The position numbers and the translations under genes are program-made. Below, in pieces: positions 1 through 8,205 of a DNA stretch of 54,069 nt. This stretch comes from JAJZIH01 sp021785265 (GTDB lineage Bacteria; Pseudomonadota; Gammaproteobacteria; JAKAQQ01). Under the pieces are notes generated by a model. It was not told the origin of the DNA, ran no database searches, and saw nothing but the letters and a program-made list of their open reading frames with translations. Location of the stretch: contig DAHWSH010000007.1 of assembly GCA_027338645.1 (NCBI GenBank), positions 1-54,069 of the forward strand, written 5' to 3'. Position 1 is the stretch's first letter; every line of letters starts with the position of its first letter.

Positions 1-162
1 TTCCTCGAGAACTCCCGTATCCACCGACCCGCTCAGCACCGCCAGGGTATCGATCGCGACCACCGCCGCGGCATTCGGCGTCCACACGTGAAAGTGCGGC
101 ACACCGTGCTCTCGCCCGAACACCTGAACCTTCCAGTTCCAAGCACGGTGCAGAGTGGCCAT
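1..162 (-). CDS. DUF4160-family protein (partial, runs off left edge)
   Basis: The first 54 codons are visible and the gene continues beyond base 1. The reading frame starts at an ATG and contains WNWKVQVFGREHGVPHFHV, which matches the DUF4160 signature in which a short strand is followed by a G-x-P-H-x-H-V motif. DUF4160 proteins are about 80-100 residues and usually sit beside a DUF2442 gene in toxin-antitoxin-like or mobile contexts; the partner, if present, lies outside the window. No biochemical function is established that I can state. The start was chosen because a good promoter ends only a few bases upstream and an in-frame stop lies 12 codons further up. The neighbour on the right is a decayed relaxase, so this is accessory DNA. 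Confidence 0.7.
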   Translation of the reverse strand, partial: MATLHRAWNWKVQVFGREHGVPHFHVWTPNAAAVVAIDTLAVLSGSVDTGVLEE

Positions 163-170
163 CGGCTTCC

Positions 171-199
171 AGTATGGTGAATAATAATCACTATGTCAA
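171..199 (-). promoter_or_regulatory. Promoter of the DUF4160 gene
   Basis: A perfect TTGACA (-35, bases 199-194) is followed after exactly 17 bases by CATACT (-10, bases 176-171, 4 of 6 consensus). Transcription should begin almost at the ATG at 162, so the message would be nearly leaderless. No ribosome binding site is visible, which agrees with that. Confidence 0.55.
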
Positions 200-319
200 C
201 CGCCCAGACATTCATGAACCCGCCGGTGGCATCGAATCAATTAGGCCCGGCAGCGCTTCAGGCGTCTGGCAAGGAGGGGACGATGAGCGTAGGCAAGAGG
301 AAGGTGTAGGGTTCGGCAT

Positions 320-858
320 TCAAGGCCGATGAAGGGGCCCACTTTGGCCGCGATAGATCAGGAAGCGCTGGCGAATTCCTGCGTATTCTACCGGTCGAGT
401 TCCGGTCCTTCCCGCCCCGCCCCGCTCCCGGGCCAGTAGCCGCTCCCGCTCCCGCTTCGCCGCCGCCAGATCGCATGAGACGTCCACAATCGAAACCGCC
501 AGCACCCGACCTTCCCGCTCCACCCGACCCAGCTCGGCCGCCCGCTCCAGTCGCCGCTGCCCCGCCGCCAGCGCCTCCCGCTCCACACGCTTCCCCACCT
601 CCGTCACCACCCCCCGCCGCTCCAGACCCACCACCGCTGGCTCCCGCTCCACCCGCTGCGCCTCGAGACTCCGATGATCAATCCGGATCCCGTGCGCCAG
701 CAGACGCTCGTTCGTGAGCACCGCCCAGCGCTCCCGAATTGCCTCGATCTCCTGCCGGCCCGACCCCAGCCCGGCCTTCCGCCGCTGCGCATCCGACCAC
801 TCGATCGCCGCCTTCCCCCCCAGCCCCCCCGCCTCGATCACCCGGGTCGTCGCTAAAA
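320..858 (-). pseudogene. MobA/MobL (MobQ-type) relaxase remnant
   Basis: An open frame here carries the well-known MobA/MobL core motif: ERWAVLTNERLLAHGIRID then HRSLEAQ, a REP, and ERRGVVTEVGKR, followed by an Arg/Glu/Ala-rich helical stretch. In intact relaxases this block lies C-terminal to the catalytic Tyr/His region and is followed by hundreds more residues. Here the catalytic N-terminal part is missing and only about 180 residues remain. Between REP and ERRG the family normally has a short HLGPAA-like stretch that is lost here. Upstream (above about 858) the frame stays open but resembles nothing. I infer a decayed piece of a mobilisable plasmid or integrative element. Confidence 0.65.
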
Positions 859-1067
859 AGGGTCTCCTCGCGAGCTTTATGCATTGAGGCACCACTTTGG
901 ACACCGCCGACCCTGGGGGGACATCGAGCTCGCTACCAGCGGAGTTCATCGGGAGGCACCTTGGAGAGTGGTAGGACAATAGCCACCCGACCGGGCGGTG
1001 CTCACTCCTATCCCCGAAAGGATGGGTGTTCCCCTGCCTCAAGACGGAGCTTGCGCGGTGCGGGGGC
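859..1067. other. Non-coding or degenerate stretch between relaxase remnant and marC
   Basis: No gene is recognisable in either strand. A small inverted repeat GGGGC-TTA-GCCCC (1063-1075) straddles the marC stop codon and could be a weak transcription end for marC, although no T-run follows. A TGTCCAAAGTGGTGCCTC block near 884-901 (minus) looks like an insertion-sequence end, but no partner end was found. The stretch is probably debris of the same mobile element as the relaxase fragment. Confidence 0.35.
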
Positions 1068-1703
1068 TTAGCCCCGGCTCATCAAGAGCGGAAAGAGCGC
1101 CTGGATTCCCTTCGCGATGAACTCCACGCCGATCGCGGCCATGATGAGACCCATGATCCGGGTAAACACGTTGATACCGGTCTTGCCGAGCCAGCGGGCC
1201 AGATAAGGGGCCCCGCGCAGGCACAACCAGGTCACGAGCACGCTGAGCGCGATCACGGCGGCTTCGACCAGGTCATAAACCAACGACGAATGCTTCTGCG
1301 CATAGAGAATGACGGTGCTGATGGCCCCGGGGCCAGCCAGGAGGGGGATGCCCAGGGGTACCACTGCCACGTTCTCGCGCAGTGACGAATCCTCGATCTC
1401 TTCATCGGTCTGCTTGACCGCACTGGGCTTGGCTTGCAGCATGGCCAGTGCGATCAGGAGGATGAGGAGACCTCCTGCGATCCGGAACGAGGCAATGCTG
1501 ATGCCGAAAAAAGACAGGAGCAGGCTGCCGCTGAAAAAACTCACCCAGAGGACCGCCAGCACGGTGAACGCCGCATTGCGTGCCGTCCTCCGCCTTTGGT
1601 TCTCGATCTGGCTTTGGGTCAGGTTAATGAAGATCGGGATGGCACCAATGGGATTGAGGAGCGCGATCAATGCCGTAAAGGACTTGAGATAGACCTCGAG
1701 CAT
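1068..1703 (-). CDS. MarC-family integral membrane protein
   Basis: The 211-residue protein has six predicted transmembrane segments. It carries the family features near the N-terminus (ALIALLNPIGAIPIF) and in the second half (PLGIPLLAGPGAISTVI), a repeated NP-G-x-x-P / P-x-x-x-GPG pattern typical of MarC (UPF0056/YhcE/YchE). These inner-membrane proteins have no firmly established substrate; an early link to multiple antibiotic resistance was withdrawn. Length is normal for the family. The gene is divergent from the ThiF-like gene, with 41 bp between the starts. Confidence 0.88.
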   Translation of the reverse strand: MLEVYLKSFTALIALLNPIGAIPIFINLTQSQIENQRRRTARNAAFTVLAVLWVSFFSGSLLLSFFGISIASFRIAGGLLILLIALAMLQAKPSAVKQTDEEIEDSSLRENVAVVPLGIPLLAGPGAISTVILYAQKHSSLVYDLVEAAVIALSVLVTWLCLRGAPYLARWLGKTGINVFTRIMGLIMAAIGVEFIAKGIQALFPLLMSRG

Positions 1704-1744
1704 GATCAGCCATCCGCCTGCATGAACCTGACATAATAACAGGC

Positions 1745-2509
1745 ATGGACAGCTCCGTGATGCGGTACGTCCGCCAGACGGTCCTGCCGGGCTGGGGAAC
1801 CCCAGGTCAGATGCGGCTCGCCCGTTCCCGCGTCCTCGTGGTCGGGTTGGGCGGGCTGGGCTCGATCGCCTCGCTGTATCTCGCAGCCGCCGGGATCGGT
1901 ACGCTCGCGGTCAACGACTTCGATACCGTGGATGAAACCAACCTCCACCGCCAGCTGCTTTATGGCGAAAATGACATCGGTCAACCCAAGACCCAGGCCG
2001 CCGAGGCCCGTCTCCACACCCAAAACTCGGGCATCCGGATCGAGGCCCTCCCCCATCGTCTGTCCAGCCCCGAACTCGAGGACGAGATCCGCGCGGCAGA
2101 TCTCGTCCTCGACACGACCGATCGTTACGCCACCCGCTACGACATCAACCGGCTCTGCGTGCGGCACGGCCGGAAACTGGTCAGCGCCTCCTGCCTGGGA
2201 CAGCGCGGGCAACTCCTCGCTTTCGATTTTGAGCAGGCCGGCACCGCCTGCTATGCCTGCCTTTATCCGGAAGATGGGGTCGAGGACCCGATGCGGTGTA
2301 CCACAAACGGCGTCTCGGGCCCAGTCGCCGGCCTGATCGGCAGTCTCGCGGCCCAGGCTACCCTTGACCTGCTTCTCGGCGGGAACAGTCCCTGGCTTGG
2401 AGTGCTCTGGGGGTGGGACGCCCGCTCGGGCCGTCTCCGTTCCAGCCGGATGACCCGGGACCCGGCCTGCCCGGTCTGCCGGATGACGCCTGCCGCGAAT
2501 CGACTCTAG
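1745..2509 (+). CDS. ThiF/MoeB/HesA-family E1-like adenylyltransferase
   Basis: This 254-residue cytosolic enzyme has the E1-like fold: an ATP-binding GLGGLGS loop at about residues 36-42, the acidic strand NDFDTVDETNLHRQ with the conserved Arg, a DTTDR motif, and a zinc site formed by CYAC and C-terminal CPVC. Such enzymes adenylate the C-terminal Gly-Gly of a sulfur carrier (ThiS or MoaD) so that it can receive sulfur for thiamine or molybdopterin. There is no fused rhodanese domain, so it resembles bacterial MoeB/ThiF rather than MOCS3. No thi or moa gene is adjacent, so its partner cannot be told from context. Its stop codon TAG overlaps the gatB stop on the other strand within one CTAG palindrome. 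Confidence 0.87.
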   Translation: MDSSVMRYVRQTVLPGWGTPGQMRLARSRVLVVGLGGLGSIASLYLAAAGIGTLAVNDFDTVDETNLHRQLLYGENDIGQPKTQAAEARLHTQNSGIRIEALPHRLSSPELEDEIRAADLVLDTTDRYATRYDINRLCVRHGRKLVSASCLGQRGQLLAFDFEQAGTACYACLYPEDGVEDPMRCTTNGVSGPVAGLIGSLAAQATLDLLLGGNSPWLGVLWGWDARSGRLRSSRMTRDPACPVCRMTPAANRL

Positions 2510-3948
2510 CCGGAACGCTCCCGGCGCTTTTGGATCAGGGCATTCAGGGTCTGGGGGTTGGCGCGACCCTGGGTGGCCTGCATGACCTGGCCCACGAAGA
2601 AACCCAAAAGCTTGTCACGCCCCGCGCAATACTCGGTCCACTGCGTGGCATGGGCGGCAATCGTGTCTTCGATCACCTGCTCGAGGGCGCCGGTATCGCT
2701 CACCTGGCGCAGGCCCCGCGCATCGATGATCTCGTCCACGGATCCCTCGCCCGCCCAGAGAGTCTCGAACACGGTCTTAGCCAAGGGGCCGGACAGGGTT
2801 CCATCCGCGATGCGGACGAGCAGGAGCGCCAGCATGGAGGCCGGGACCGGAACCTGATCGATCTCGAGATGGTCTCGGTTGAGCTTGGCCAAGACCTCGC
2901 CCAGGATCCAGTTGGCCAGAAGCTTGGAATCAGGGGCACCGGCCCGGTGAGCGGACTCGTAGTAATCGGCGAGATCGCGGGACTGGGTCAGAACGGCGGC
3001 ATCATAGGCCCCGAGACCGTATGCGGACTGGAAACGCTCGCGCTTGGCGGTCGGCAGTTCCGGCAACGCCGATCGGACCTCGTCGATGAACGTCTCCTCG
3101 AGCACCAAGGGCAGGAGGTCGGGATCGGGGAAATAGCGGTAATCGTGCGCTTCCTCCTTGCTCCGCAACGGGCGGGTTTCCCGTCGGTCGGGATCATACA
3201 GGCGGGTTTCCTGGACGACCTGACCACCCGCCTCGAGCAGCTGGACCTGTCGGTCAGCTTCATAACGGAGGGCCTGCTCGACAAAACGGAAGGAGTTCAG
3301 ATTTTTGATCTCCGAGCGAATACCGAGACGGGTCTCGCCGGTCGGCCGGACCGAGAGGTTGGCATCACAGCGGAAAGAGCCTTCCTGGAGGTTGCCGTCG
3401 GAGATCGCGAGGTAGCGGACGAGCGTATGGAGCGCCTTGAGGTAGGCGACCGCTTGAGTGGGCGAACGGAGGTCCGGTTCGGAGACGATCTCGAGGAGCG
3501 GCGTTCCCGCGCGGTTGAGATCGATCCCGCTCGCCTCCGGAAAACGGTCATGAACCGATTTTCCGGCATCCTCCTCGAGATGGGCCCGGGTGATCCCCAC
3601 GCGCTTCACGATACCTTCCGGCAGCGGGATCTCGAGCGCCCCGCCCTGGACGATCGGCTGGTCGTACTGGCTGATCTGGTAGCCCTTGGGCAGGTCCGGA
3701 TAAAAGTAGTTCTTGCGGGCGAAGACCGAGCGGCGCGAGACCGTGGCCCCAATGGCCAACCCGAAGCGCACCGCCAGTTCGACCGCGCGCCGGTTGAGTA
3801 CCGGCAGAACACCGGGATACCCCAGATCGATGAGTCCCGCCTGTGTATTCGGCGACGCCCCGTAACGGGTGGGAGTAGCCGAAAAAATCTTGCTCTCGGT
3901 CAAAAGCTGGACGTGCACCTCGAGCCCGATCACGGTCTCCCAGCTCAT
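2506..3948 (-). CDS. gatB: Asp-tRNA(Asn)/Glu-tRNA(Gln) amidotransferase subunit B
   Basis: GatB binds misacylated Glu-tRNA(Gln) or Asp-tRNA(Asn), phosphorylates the side chain with ATP and accepts ammonia from GatA. The 480-residue protein begins WETVIGLEVHVQL, a GatB hallmark, followed by the NYFYPDLPKGYQISQ segment and, at the C-terminus, the helical YqeY-like tail (residues about 330-480) that grips the tRNA. Length is normal. Start ATG overlaps the gatA stop as ATGA, so the two are translationally coupled; gene order is gatC-gatA-gatB. Its stop shares the CTAG with the convergent ThiF-like gene. Confidence 0.97.
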   Translation of the reverse strand: MSWETVIGLEVHVQLLTESKIFSATPTRYGASPNTQAGLIDLGYPGVLPVLNRRAVELAVRFGLAIGATVSRRSVFARKNYFYPDLPKGYQISQYDQPIVQGGALEIPLPEGIVKRVGITRAHLEEDAGKSVHDRFPEASGIDLNRAGTPLLEIVSEPDLRSPTQAVAYLKALHTLVRYLAISDGNLQEGSFRCDANLSVRPTGETRLGIRSEIKNLNSFRFVEQALRYEADRQVQLLEAGGQVVQETRLYDPDRRETRPLRSKEEAHDYRYFPDPDLLPLVLEETFIDEVRSALPELPTAKRERFQSAYGLGAYDAAVLTQSRDLADYYESAHRAGAPDSKLLANWILGEVLAKLNRDHLEIDQVPVPASMLALLLVRIADGTLSGPLAKTVFETLWAGEGSVDEIIDARGLRQVSDTGALEQVIEDTIAAHATQWTEYCAGRDKLLGFFVGQVMQATQGRANPQTLNALIQKRRERSG

Positions 3949-5384
3949 CCCGAGCCCTCCTCGAAGCCGGGAGGCTCGGCGCGATGCCAGTCGGTCCGCC
4001 CCTGGAAATCGGCGGCAGCGGCAAAGAGCGTCTCCTCGTCGAAATCGCGCCCGATCAGCTGCAAGCCGACCGGCAGGCCCTCGACCAGGCCCGCCGGCAC
4101 GGAAAGCGCCGGCAGCCCCGCGAGGTTGACGCCAATCGTGTAGATGTCGTTGAGATACATCGTGAGCGGATCCGCGGTCTTTTCACCCAGCCGGAACGCC
4201 GGGGTCGGAGTCGTCGGTCCGGCCAGGAGATCCACCGACTCGAAGGCCTTGAGGAAATCGTTGCGGATGAGACGTCGGACCCGCTGCGCCTTGAGGTAGT
4301 AGGCATCGTAGTAGCCGTGCGACAGGACATAGGTCCCGATCAGGATACGGCGCTGCACCTCCGCCCCGAAGCCTTCACTGCGTGAACGGCAGTAGAGATC
4401 GGTCAGATCCACCGGATCACGGGCCCGGTGACCGTAGCGGATCCCGTCATAGCGGGCCAGGTTCGAGGAGCATTCGGCGGGGGCAAGCACATAGTAGACC
4501 GGCACGGAGAGCGACAGGTGCGGAAGCGTGATATCGATGAGCTGTGCACCGGCCGCCTCCAGGACGGACAAGGCCTCCCGGATCCGGTCGGCCACGGCCG
4601 GCCACAGGCCCTCGTCGAAGAAGTTTTGGACGATGCCGATCCGGAGTCCGCGGACGCCGCGGGTCAGCGCCGCCACATAATCCGGCACCGGCAGCCCGAC
4701 ACTGGTCGAATCCCGGGGATCGTGCCCGGCCATCTCCCGGAGCACCCAGGCGGCATCCTCGGCTGAACGGGCCAAAACCCCGGCCTGATCCATGCTCGAG
4801 GCAAAAGCGATCATGCCAAATCGGGAGACCCGGCCATAGCTCGGCTTGATCCCGGTGATCCCGCACAGGGCAGCCGGCTGACGGATGGACCCTCCGGTAT
4901 CGGTTCCCGTCGCCACGGGCACCAATCCGGCCGCCACCGCGGCGGCGGATCCGCCCGATGAGCCGCCCGGCACCCGCTCCAGATTCCAGGGATTCCGCAC
5001 CGGACCGAATGCGCTCGTCTCGTTCGACGAACCCATGGCAAACTCGTCCATGTTGGTCTTCCCGATCAAGGTGCAACCCGCCAGATCCAGCCGTTCCACG
5101 ACACAGGCATCGTAAGGGGGGACGAACCCGGCGAGCATGCGGGACCCACAGGTGGTGGGAATACCGCGGGTCACGAAGAGGTCCTTGTGGGCGATCGGCA
5201 ATCCGGCAAGCCGGCGGGTACCCGGAGCGCCGGTCGCCGGATGCGCTTGCGGATCCACCGGGGTGATGAAGGCATTGAGCCGGGGATTGAGGACGCGAAT
5301 GCGTTCCCGGTAATACTCGAGCGCCGAACGGGTCTCGCGGGCCGTCGCCGCGACGAGTTCCGGAACCCGGGAGCGGAGTTTCAT
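3945..5384 (-). CDS. gatA: Asp-tRNA(Asn)/Glu-tRNA(Gln) amidotransferase subunit A
   Basis: GatA is the glutaminase/amidase subunit that releases ammonia from glutamine and channels it to GatB. The 479-residue protein shows the amidase-signature Ser-cisSer-Lys triad: Lys in the GLPIAHKDLF segment, the GGSSGGSAAAVAAGLVP signature, and Ser in TGTDTGGSIRQPA. An active-site loop follows (SYGRVSRFGMIAFASS). Length is as expected. It lies 13 bp after gatC and overlaps gatB by 4 bp, giving a gatCAB operon. Presence of GatCAB implies that at least one of Gln-tRNA or Asn-tRNA is made by transamidation. Confidence 0.97.
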   Translation of the reverse strand: MKLRSRVPELVAATARETRSALEYYRERIRVLNPRLNAFITPVDPQAHPATGAPGTRRLAGLPIAHKDLFVTRGIPTTCGSRMLAGFVPPYDACVVERLDLAGCTLIGKTNMDEFAMGSSNETSAFGPVRNPWNLERVPGGSSGGSAAAVAAGLVPVATGTDTGGSIRQPAALCGITGIKPSYGRVSRFGMIAFASSMDQAGVLARSAEDAAWVLREMAGHDPRDSTSVGLPVPDYVAALTRGVRGLRIGIVQNFFDEGLWPAVADRIREALSVLEAAGAQLIDITLPHLSLSVPVYYVLAPAECSSNLARYDGIRYGHRARDPVDLTDLYCRSRSEGFGAEVQRRILIGTYVLSHGYYDAYYLKAQRVRRLIRNDFLKAFESVDLLAGPTTPTPAFRLGEKTADPLTMYLNDIYTIGVNLAGLPALSVPAGLVEGLPVGLQLIGRDFDEETLFAAAADFQGRTDWHRAEPPGFEEGSG

Positions 5385-5397
5385 GGATGAGGGACGC

Positions 5398-5682
5398 TCA
5401 CTCGATCACCCGCGGCACCCGGTAGTAACCCTCGGCCACATCCGGAGCGGCCTTCTGGATCGCCTCGCGATCCACCGGCTCACGGACCTCGTCATCGCGG
5501 AGAGGTTGGATCAGATCCAGAGGATGCACCAGAGGCTCGATCTCCCCGGTGGGGGCGGCCTCGAGTTGACGAACGAAGCCGAGAATCCGGTCCAGTTCCC
5601 GGACCAGGCGGTCCTGGTCCTCGGGACGCACCTCGAGGCGCGCCAGGACTGAGAGTCGTTTGACTTCCTCGGCGGAGAGCAT
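5398..5682 (-). CDS. gatC: Asp-tRNA(Asn)/Glu-tRNA(Gln) amidotransferase subunit C
   Basis: GatC is a small belt-like subunit that wraps and stabilises GatA and holds it against GatB. The chosen start gives 94 residues beginning MLSAEEVKRLSVLARLEV, which matches the usual N-terminus (helix with LA-x-L motif) and length. The open frame extends further upstream to 5775, but that stretch has no family similarity and would run through the promoter region. The C-terminus carries the typical LR-x-D-x-V segment and ends GYYRVPRVIE. First gene of gatCAB. Confidence 0.93.
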   Translation of the reverse strand: MLSAEEVKRLSVLARLEVRPEDQDRLVRELDRILGFVRQLEAAPTGEIEPLVHPLDLIQPLRDDEVREPVDREAIQKAAPDVAEGYYRVPRVIE

Positions 5683-5710
5683 GAAAACCTGGGGAGAAAA
5701 CCCGATCGGT

Positions 5711-5716
5711 ATTTTA
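5711..5716 (-). promoter_or_regulatory. Candidate -10 element for gatCAB
   Basis: TAAAAT on the minus strand (5 of 6 consensus) lies 28 bp before the gatC ATG. No good -35 was seen at 16-18 bp, so support is modest. The 99-bp gatC-mreB space must hold both divergent promoters. Confidence 0.35.
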
Positions 5717-5723
5717 CCAACTC

Positions 5724-5764
5724 TTGCGTCCCTGCGGTACGGTTGATAGAGTATCGCATACTCT
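5724..5764 (+). promoter_or_regulatory. Candidate mreB promoter with overlapping dyad
   Basis: TTGCGT (5724-5729) and TAGAGT (5747-5752) are spaced by 17 bp. The -10 lies inside a perfect 7-bp inverted repeat, AGAGTAT-CGC-ATACTCT (5748-5764). The dyad ends 17 bp before the mreB ATG. It could be an operator or a small hairpin in the leader; which protein would bind is unknown. Confidence 0.4.
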
Positions 5765-5781
5765 CCGGCGAACAAAATCCC

Positions 5782-6834
5782 ATGTTTTCCCGCCTGACGC
5801 GCTACTTTTCAACCGATCTTTCCATTGATCTCGGCACAGCCAACACGCTGATCTACGTTCGCGGACAGGGGATCATCCTGAACGAGCCATCCGTGGTCGC
5901 CGTCCGTGAAGAGTCCGATCACGGAAACCGCAAGATCGAGGCCTACGGCGCCGAGGCCAAGATGATGCTCGGACGCACGCCCGGTCACATCTCGGCCATC
6001 CGGCCGCTCAAGAATGGCGTGATCTCCGACTTTACCCTGACCGAACAGATGCTGAAACACTTCATCCGCAAGGCGCAAAGCCAACAGTGGCTGCCCCTGA
6101 GTCCACGGGTCGTGGTCTGCGTGCCGTTCGGTTCGAATCCGGTGGAACGACGGGCGATTTTGGACTCTGCCCACGGGGCCGGCGCCCGCCAGGTGTACCT
6201 GCTCGAGGAACCTGTGGCAGCCGCCCTGGGGGCGGGGCTGGCCATTCACGAAGCCAAGGGTGCCATGGTCCTCGATATCGGCGGGGGAACCTCCGAAGCC
6301 GCGGTCATCTCGCTCAACGGGATCGTTTTCGCCCAGTCGGTCAGGCTCGGTGGCGACCGCTTCGACGAGGCCATCCAGCAGTACATCCGACGGAACTACA
6401 ACCTCCTGATCGGAGAGTCCACGTCCGAACGGATCAAGATCGAGATCGGCTGCGCGTTTCCGACCCAGCAGATTCGCGATTTCGAGGTGCGCGGCCGCAG
6501 CCTCTCCGAGGGGGTTCCCCGCAGTCTCACCATCAACAGCAACGAGGTCCTGGAAGCACTCCAGGAGCCGCTGAGCGGGATCATCGACGCCATTCGCCAG
6601 ACCCTGGAACAGACCCCGCCTGAACTCGCCGCCGATATCTCGGAACGCGGAATCGTCCTGAGCGGCGGCGGCGCCCTGCTCCGCGACATGGACAAGCTGA
6701 TCACCGAGGAAACCGGGATCCCCGTGATCGTGGCCGAGGATCCCATGACCTGCGTGGCCCGGGGCGGCGGCCGCGTGCTCGAGATGCTGGAAACCTCCGG
6801 CCGGATTCCGATTCCGCTGTCCCAAGTCCGCTGA
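5782..6834 (+). CDS. mreB: Rod-shape determining protein MreB (bacterial actin)
   Basis: MreB forms membrane-bound filaments that orient the cell-elongation machinery. The 350-residue protein starts MFSRLTRYFSTDLSIDLGTA. The N-terminal hydrophobic/basic stretch is the membrane anchor, and DLGTANTLIYV is the actin phosphate-1 loop. The second phosphate loop is LDIGGGTSEAAVI and the adenosine motif is LSGGGALLRDMD. An ATG 13 codons upstream is in frame, but the start used matches family length and N-terminus. It heads the elongation cluster and is 3 bp from mreC. Confidence 0.97.
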   Translation: MFSRLTRYFSTDLSIDLGTANTLIYVRGQGIILNEPSVVAVREESDHGNRKIEAYGAEAKMMLGRTPGHISAIRPLKNGVISDFTLTEQMLKHFIRKAQSQQWLPLSPRVVVCVPFGSNPVERRAILDSAHGAGARQVYLLEEPVAAALGAGLAIHEAKGAMVLDIGGGTSEAAVISLNGIVFAQSVRLGGDRFDEAIQQYIRRNYNLLIGESTSERIKIEIGCAFPTQQIRDFEVRGRSLSEGVPRSLTINSNEVLEALQEPLSGIIDAIRQTLEQTPPELAADISERGIVLSGGGALLRDMDKLITEETGIPVIVAEDPMTCVARGGGRVLEMLETSGRIPIPLSQVR

Positions 6835-6837
6835 GCC

Positions 6838-7722
6838 ATGCGGTTCTGGCCGTCGCGCAACCGGACTCCCGTCAGCCTCTTCCACCGCCAGTCTTTTCTG
6901 GCTCTGCGTCTCGCCTGCGCCTTGACCGCCTCGGTCATCCTCCTCGTGCTCTCCCATGGGGAACCGGCCGGCAGTCCACTTTCCGTTTTTGCGACCCGTC
7001 TGGGGACGGTCATCGAGCAGCCGGTCGCCGCGACGGTCTCGGCGATTGCCTCGATCGGACCGACCTTCACCGGCCACGAGGTCTTGGAAGAACGGATCCA
7101 GATCCTCGAGCACCGCCTGCTCCGGCTACGCGCCCGCCTGACCCGTGATCGTTCCCTGGTCTTCGAGAACCAGCGTTTGAAGGCCCTTTTGGGCCGGGCC
7201 CGGACCCTGAAACAGGCCTACCGGGTCGTGCATGTGCTCCGCGTCGACCTCAATCCCTACCGCCAGGAACTCCTCGTCGGCGCCGGCCCGGCCCTCACCT
7301 TGAACCCGGGCGAGGCCGTGGTCGATGCCCGAGGGCTGGTCGGCCAGATCGTCTCCACGACCCATCACACGGCCCGGGTCCTGCTCATCACCGACCCCGG
7401 ACAGATGGTTCCGGTCGAGGTGGCGGCGACCGGTCTTATGACCTTCACCGTCGGCACCGGCTCGCCGGCGCGTCTTCGGCTGCCCTTCATTTCGAACCAG
7501 CCGACCGGCATCCGTCCCGGTCAACTGCTCATCTCCTCCGGGCTGGGTGGTCATTATCCGCATGGATTCCCGGTGGCGGTGGTCACCCGCGTCGAAGCCC
7601 GGCCCGATCGTTCCTTCGCCTATGTCACGGCGCGCCCGCTGGCGGCCCTGTCCGAAGACCGTGAACTGCTGGTGCTGATCGGTCCCGCCGGACACCCCCC
7701 TCCCCACAGTCCTGCCCGGTGA
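6838..7722 (+). CDS. mreC: Rod-shape determining protein MreC
   Basis: MreC is a bitopic inner-membrane protein whose periplasmic part links MreB, MreD and PBP2 and activates PBP2. The 294-residue protein has one transmembrane helix at about residues 20-40, a coiled coil at about 80-115 (EERIQILEHRLLRLRARL), and two six-stranded barrels after about 125 with the typical VDARGLVGQIV and LITDPG segments. Length is normal. It starts 3 bp after mreB and its TGA overlaps the GTG of mreD. Confidence 0.94.
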   Translation: MRFWPSRNRTPVSLFHRQSFLALRLACALTASVILLVLSHGEPAGSPLSVFATRLGTVIEQPVAATVSAIASIGPTFTGHEVLEERIQILEHRLLRLRARLTRDRSLVFENQRLKALLGRARTLKQAYRVVHVLRVDLNPYRQELLVGAGPALTLNPGEAVVDARGLVGQIVSTTHHTARVLLITDPGQMVPVEVAATGLMTFTVGTGSPARLRLPFISNQPTGIRPGQLLISSGLGGHYPHGFPVAVVTRVEARPDRSFAYVTARPLAALSEDRELLVLIGPAGHPPPHSPAR

Positions 7723-8201
7723 CGGGTCTACGCGCCTACGCCTTCATTGCGGCCACGCTGCTCGCGGCCATCCTCGTCACGGTCCTGCCCTACCCTCACG
7801 CCTACCTCCTGGGCCGGCCGCTCTGGCTGCCACTCGTCACCGGCTACTGGTGCCTGGCTGCCCCACGGCGGATGGGTGTTTTCACCGCCTGGGCGGCCGG
7901 CCTCCTGGCCGATGCGGCGATGGCCAGCCCTTTTGGGGAACATGCGCTCGCTTTATCGGTCTTTGCCTACATGATGTCGCGCTATCACCTCCGGATCCGC
8001 AATCTCCCGATGGGACTCCAGATGCTGTTCGTCGGCCTCAATCTCTTCGTCTACGAGTTTGCGATCTTCTGGATCAACGGACTCACCTCGAAAACCGGCC
8101 CGATCCTGCCTTACGCACTGCCGGTTCTCGTGAGCACAGCCCTCTGGCCCGTGGTTTTTTTCCCCCTGCGCAGGCTGCGCCGCCGATACCGGATACACTG
8201 A
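7719..8201 (+). CDS. mreD: Rod-shape determining protein MreD
   Basis: MreD is a small polytopic inner-membrane component of the elongation complex. The 160-residue product is very hydrophobic with about five transmembrane helices, contains PLWLPLVTGYWCLAAPRRMG (a conserved early MreD stretch) and ends in a basic tail. Start is GTG, overlapping the mreC stop by 4 bp (GTGA), indicating translational coupling; mrdA follows after 4 bp. Confidence 0.9.
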   Translation: MTGLRAYAFIAATLLAAILVTVLPYPHAYLLGRPLWLPLVTGYWCLAAPRRMGVFTAWAAGLLADAAMASPFGEHALALSVFAYMMSRYHLRIRNLPMGLQMLFVGLNLFVYEFAIFWINGLTSKTGPILPYALPVLVSTALWPVVFFPLRRLRRRYRIH

Positions 8202-8205
8202 GCGG

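Noticed and set aside
400..660. Coding gene of Pro/Ala-rich protein on the plus strand (475-717)
   Set aside because: It is the complement of the relaxase frame; the Pro-rich translation reflects Arg/Gly codons on the other strand.
884..901. Insertion-sequence end (TGTCCAAAGTGGTGCCTC, minus strand)
   Set aside because: Looks like an IS terminus but no matching inverted copy, target duplication or transposase was found.
2413..4143. 576-codon open frame antisense to gatB
   Set aside because: It is the complement of a well-conserved gene in a GC-rich genome; the translation has no family motif and runs into gatA.
5809..7113. 434-codon open frame antisense to mreB/mreC
   Set aside because: Long antisense frames are expected at this GC content; no ribosome binding site or known domain, and both sense genes are certain.
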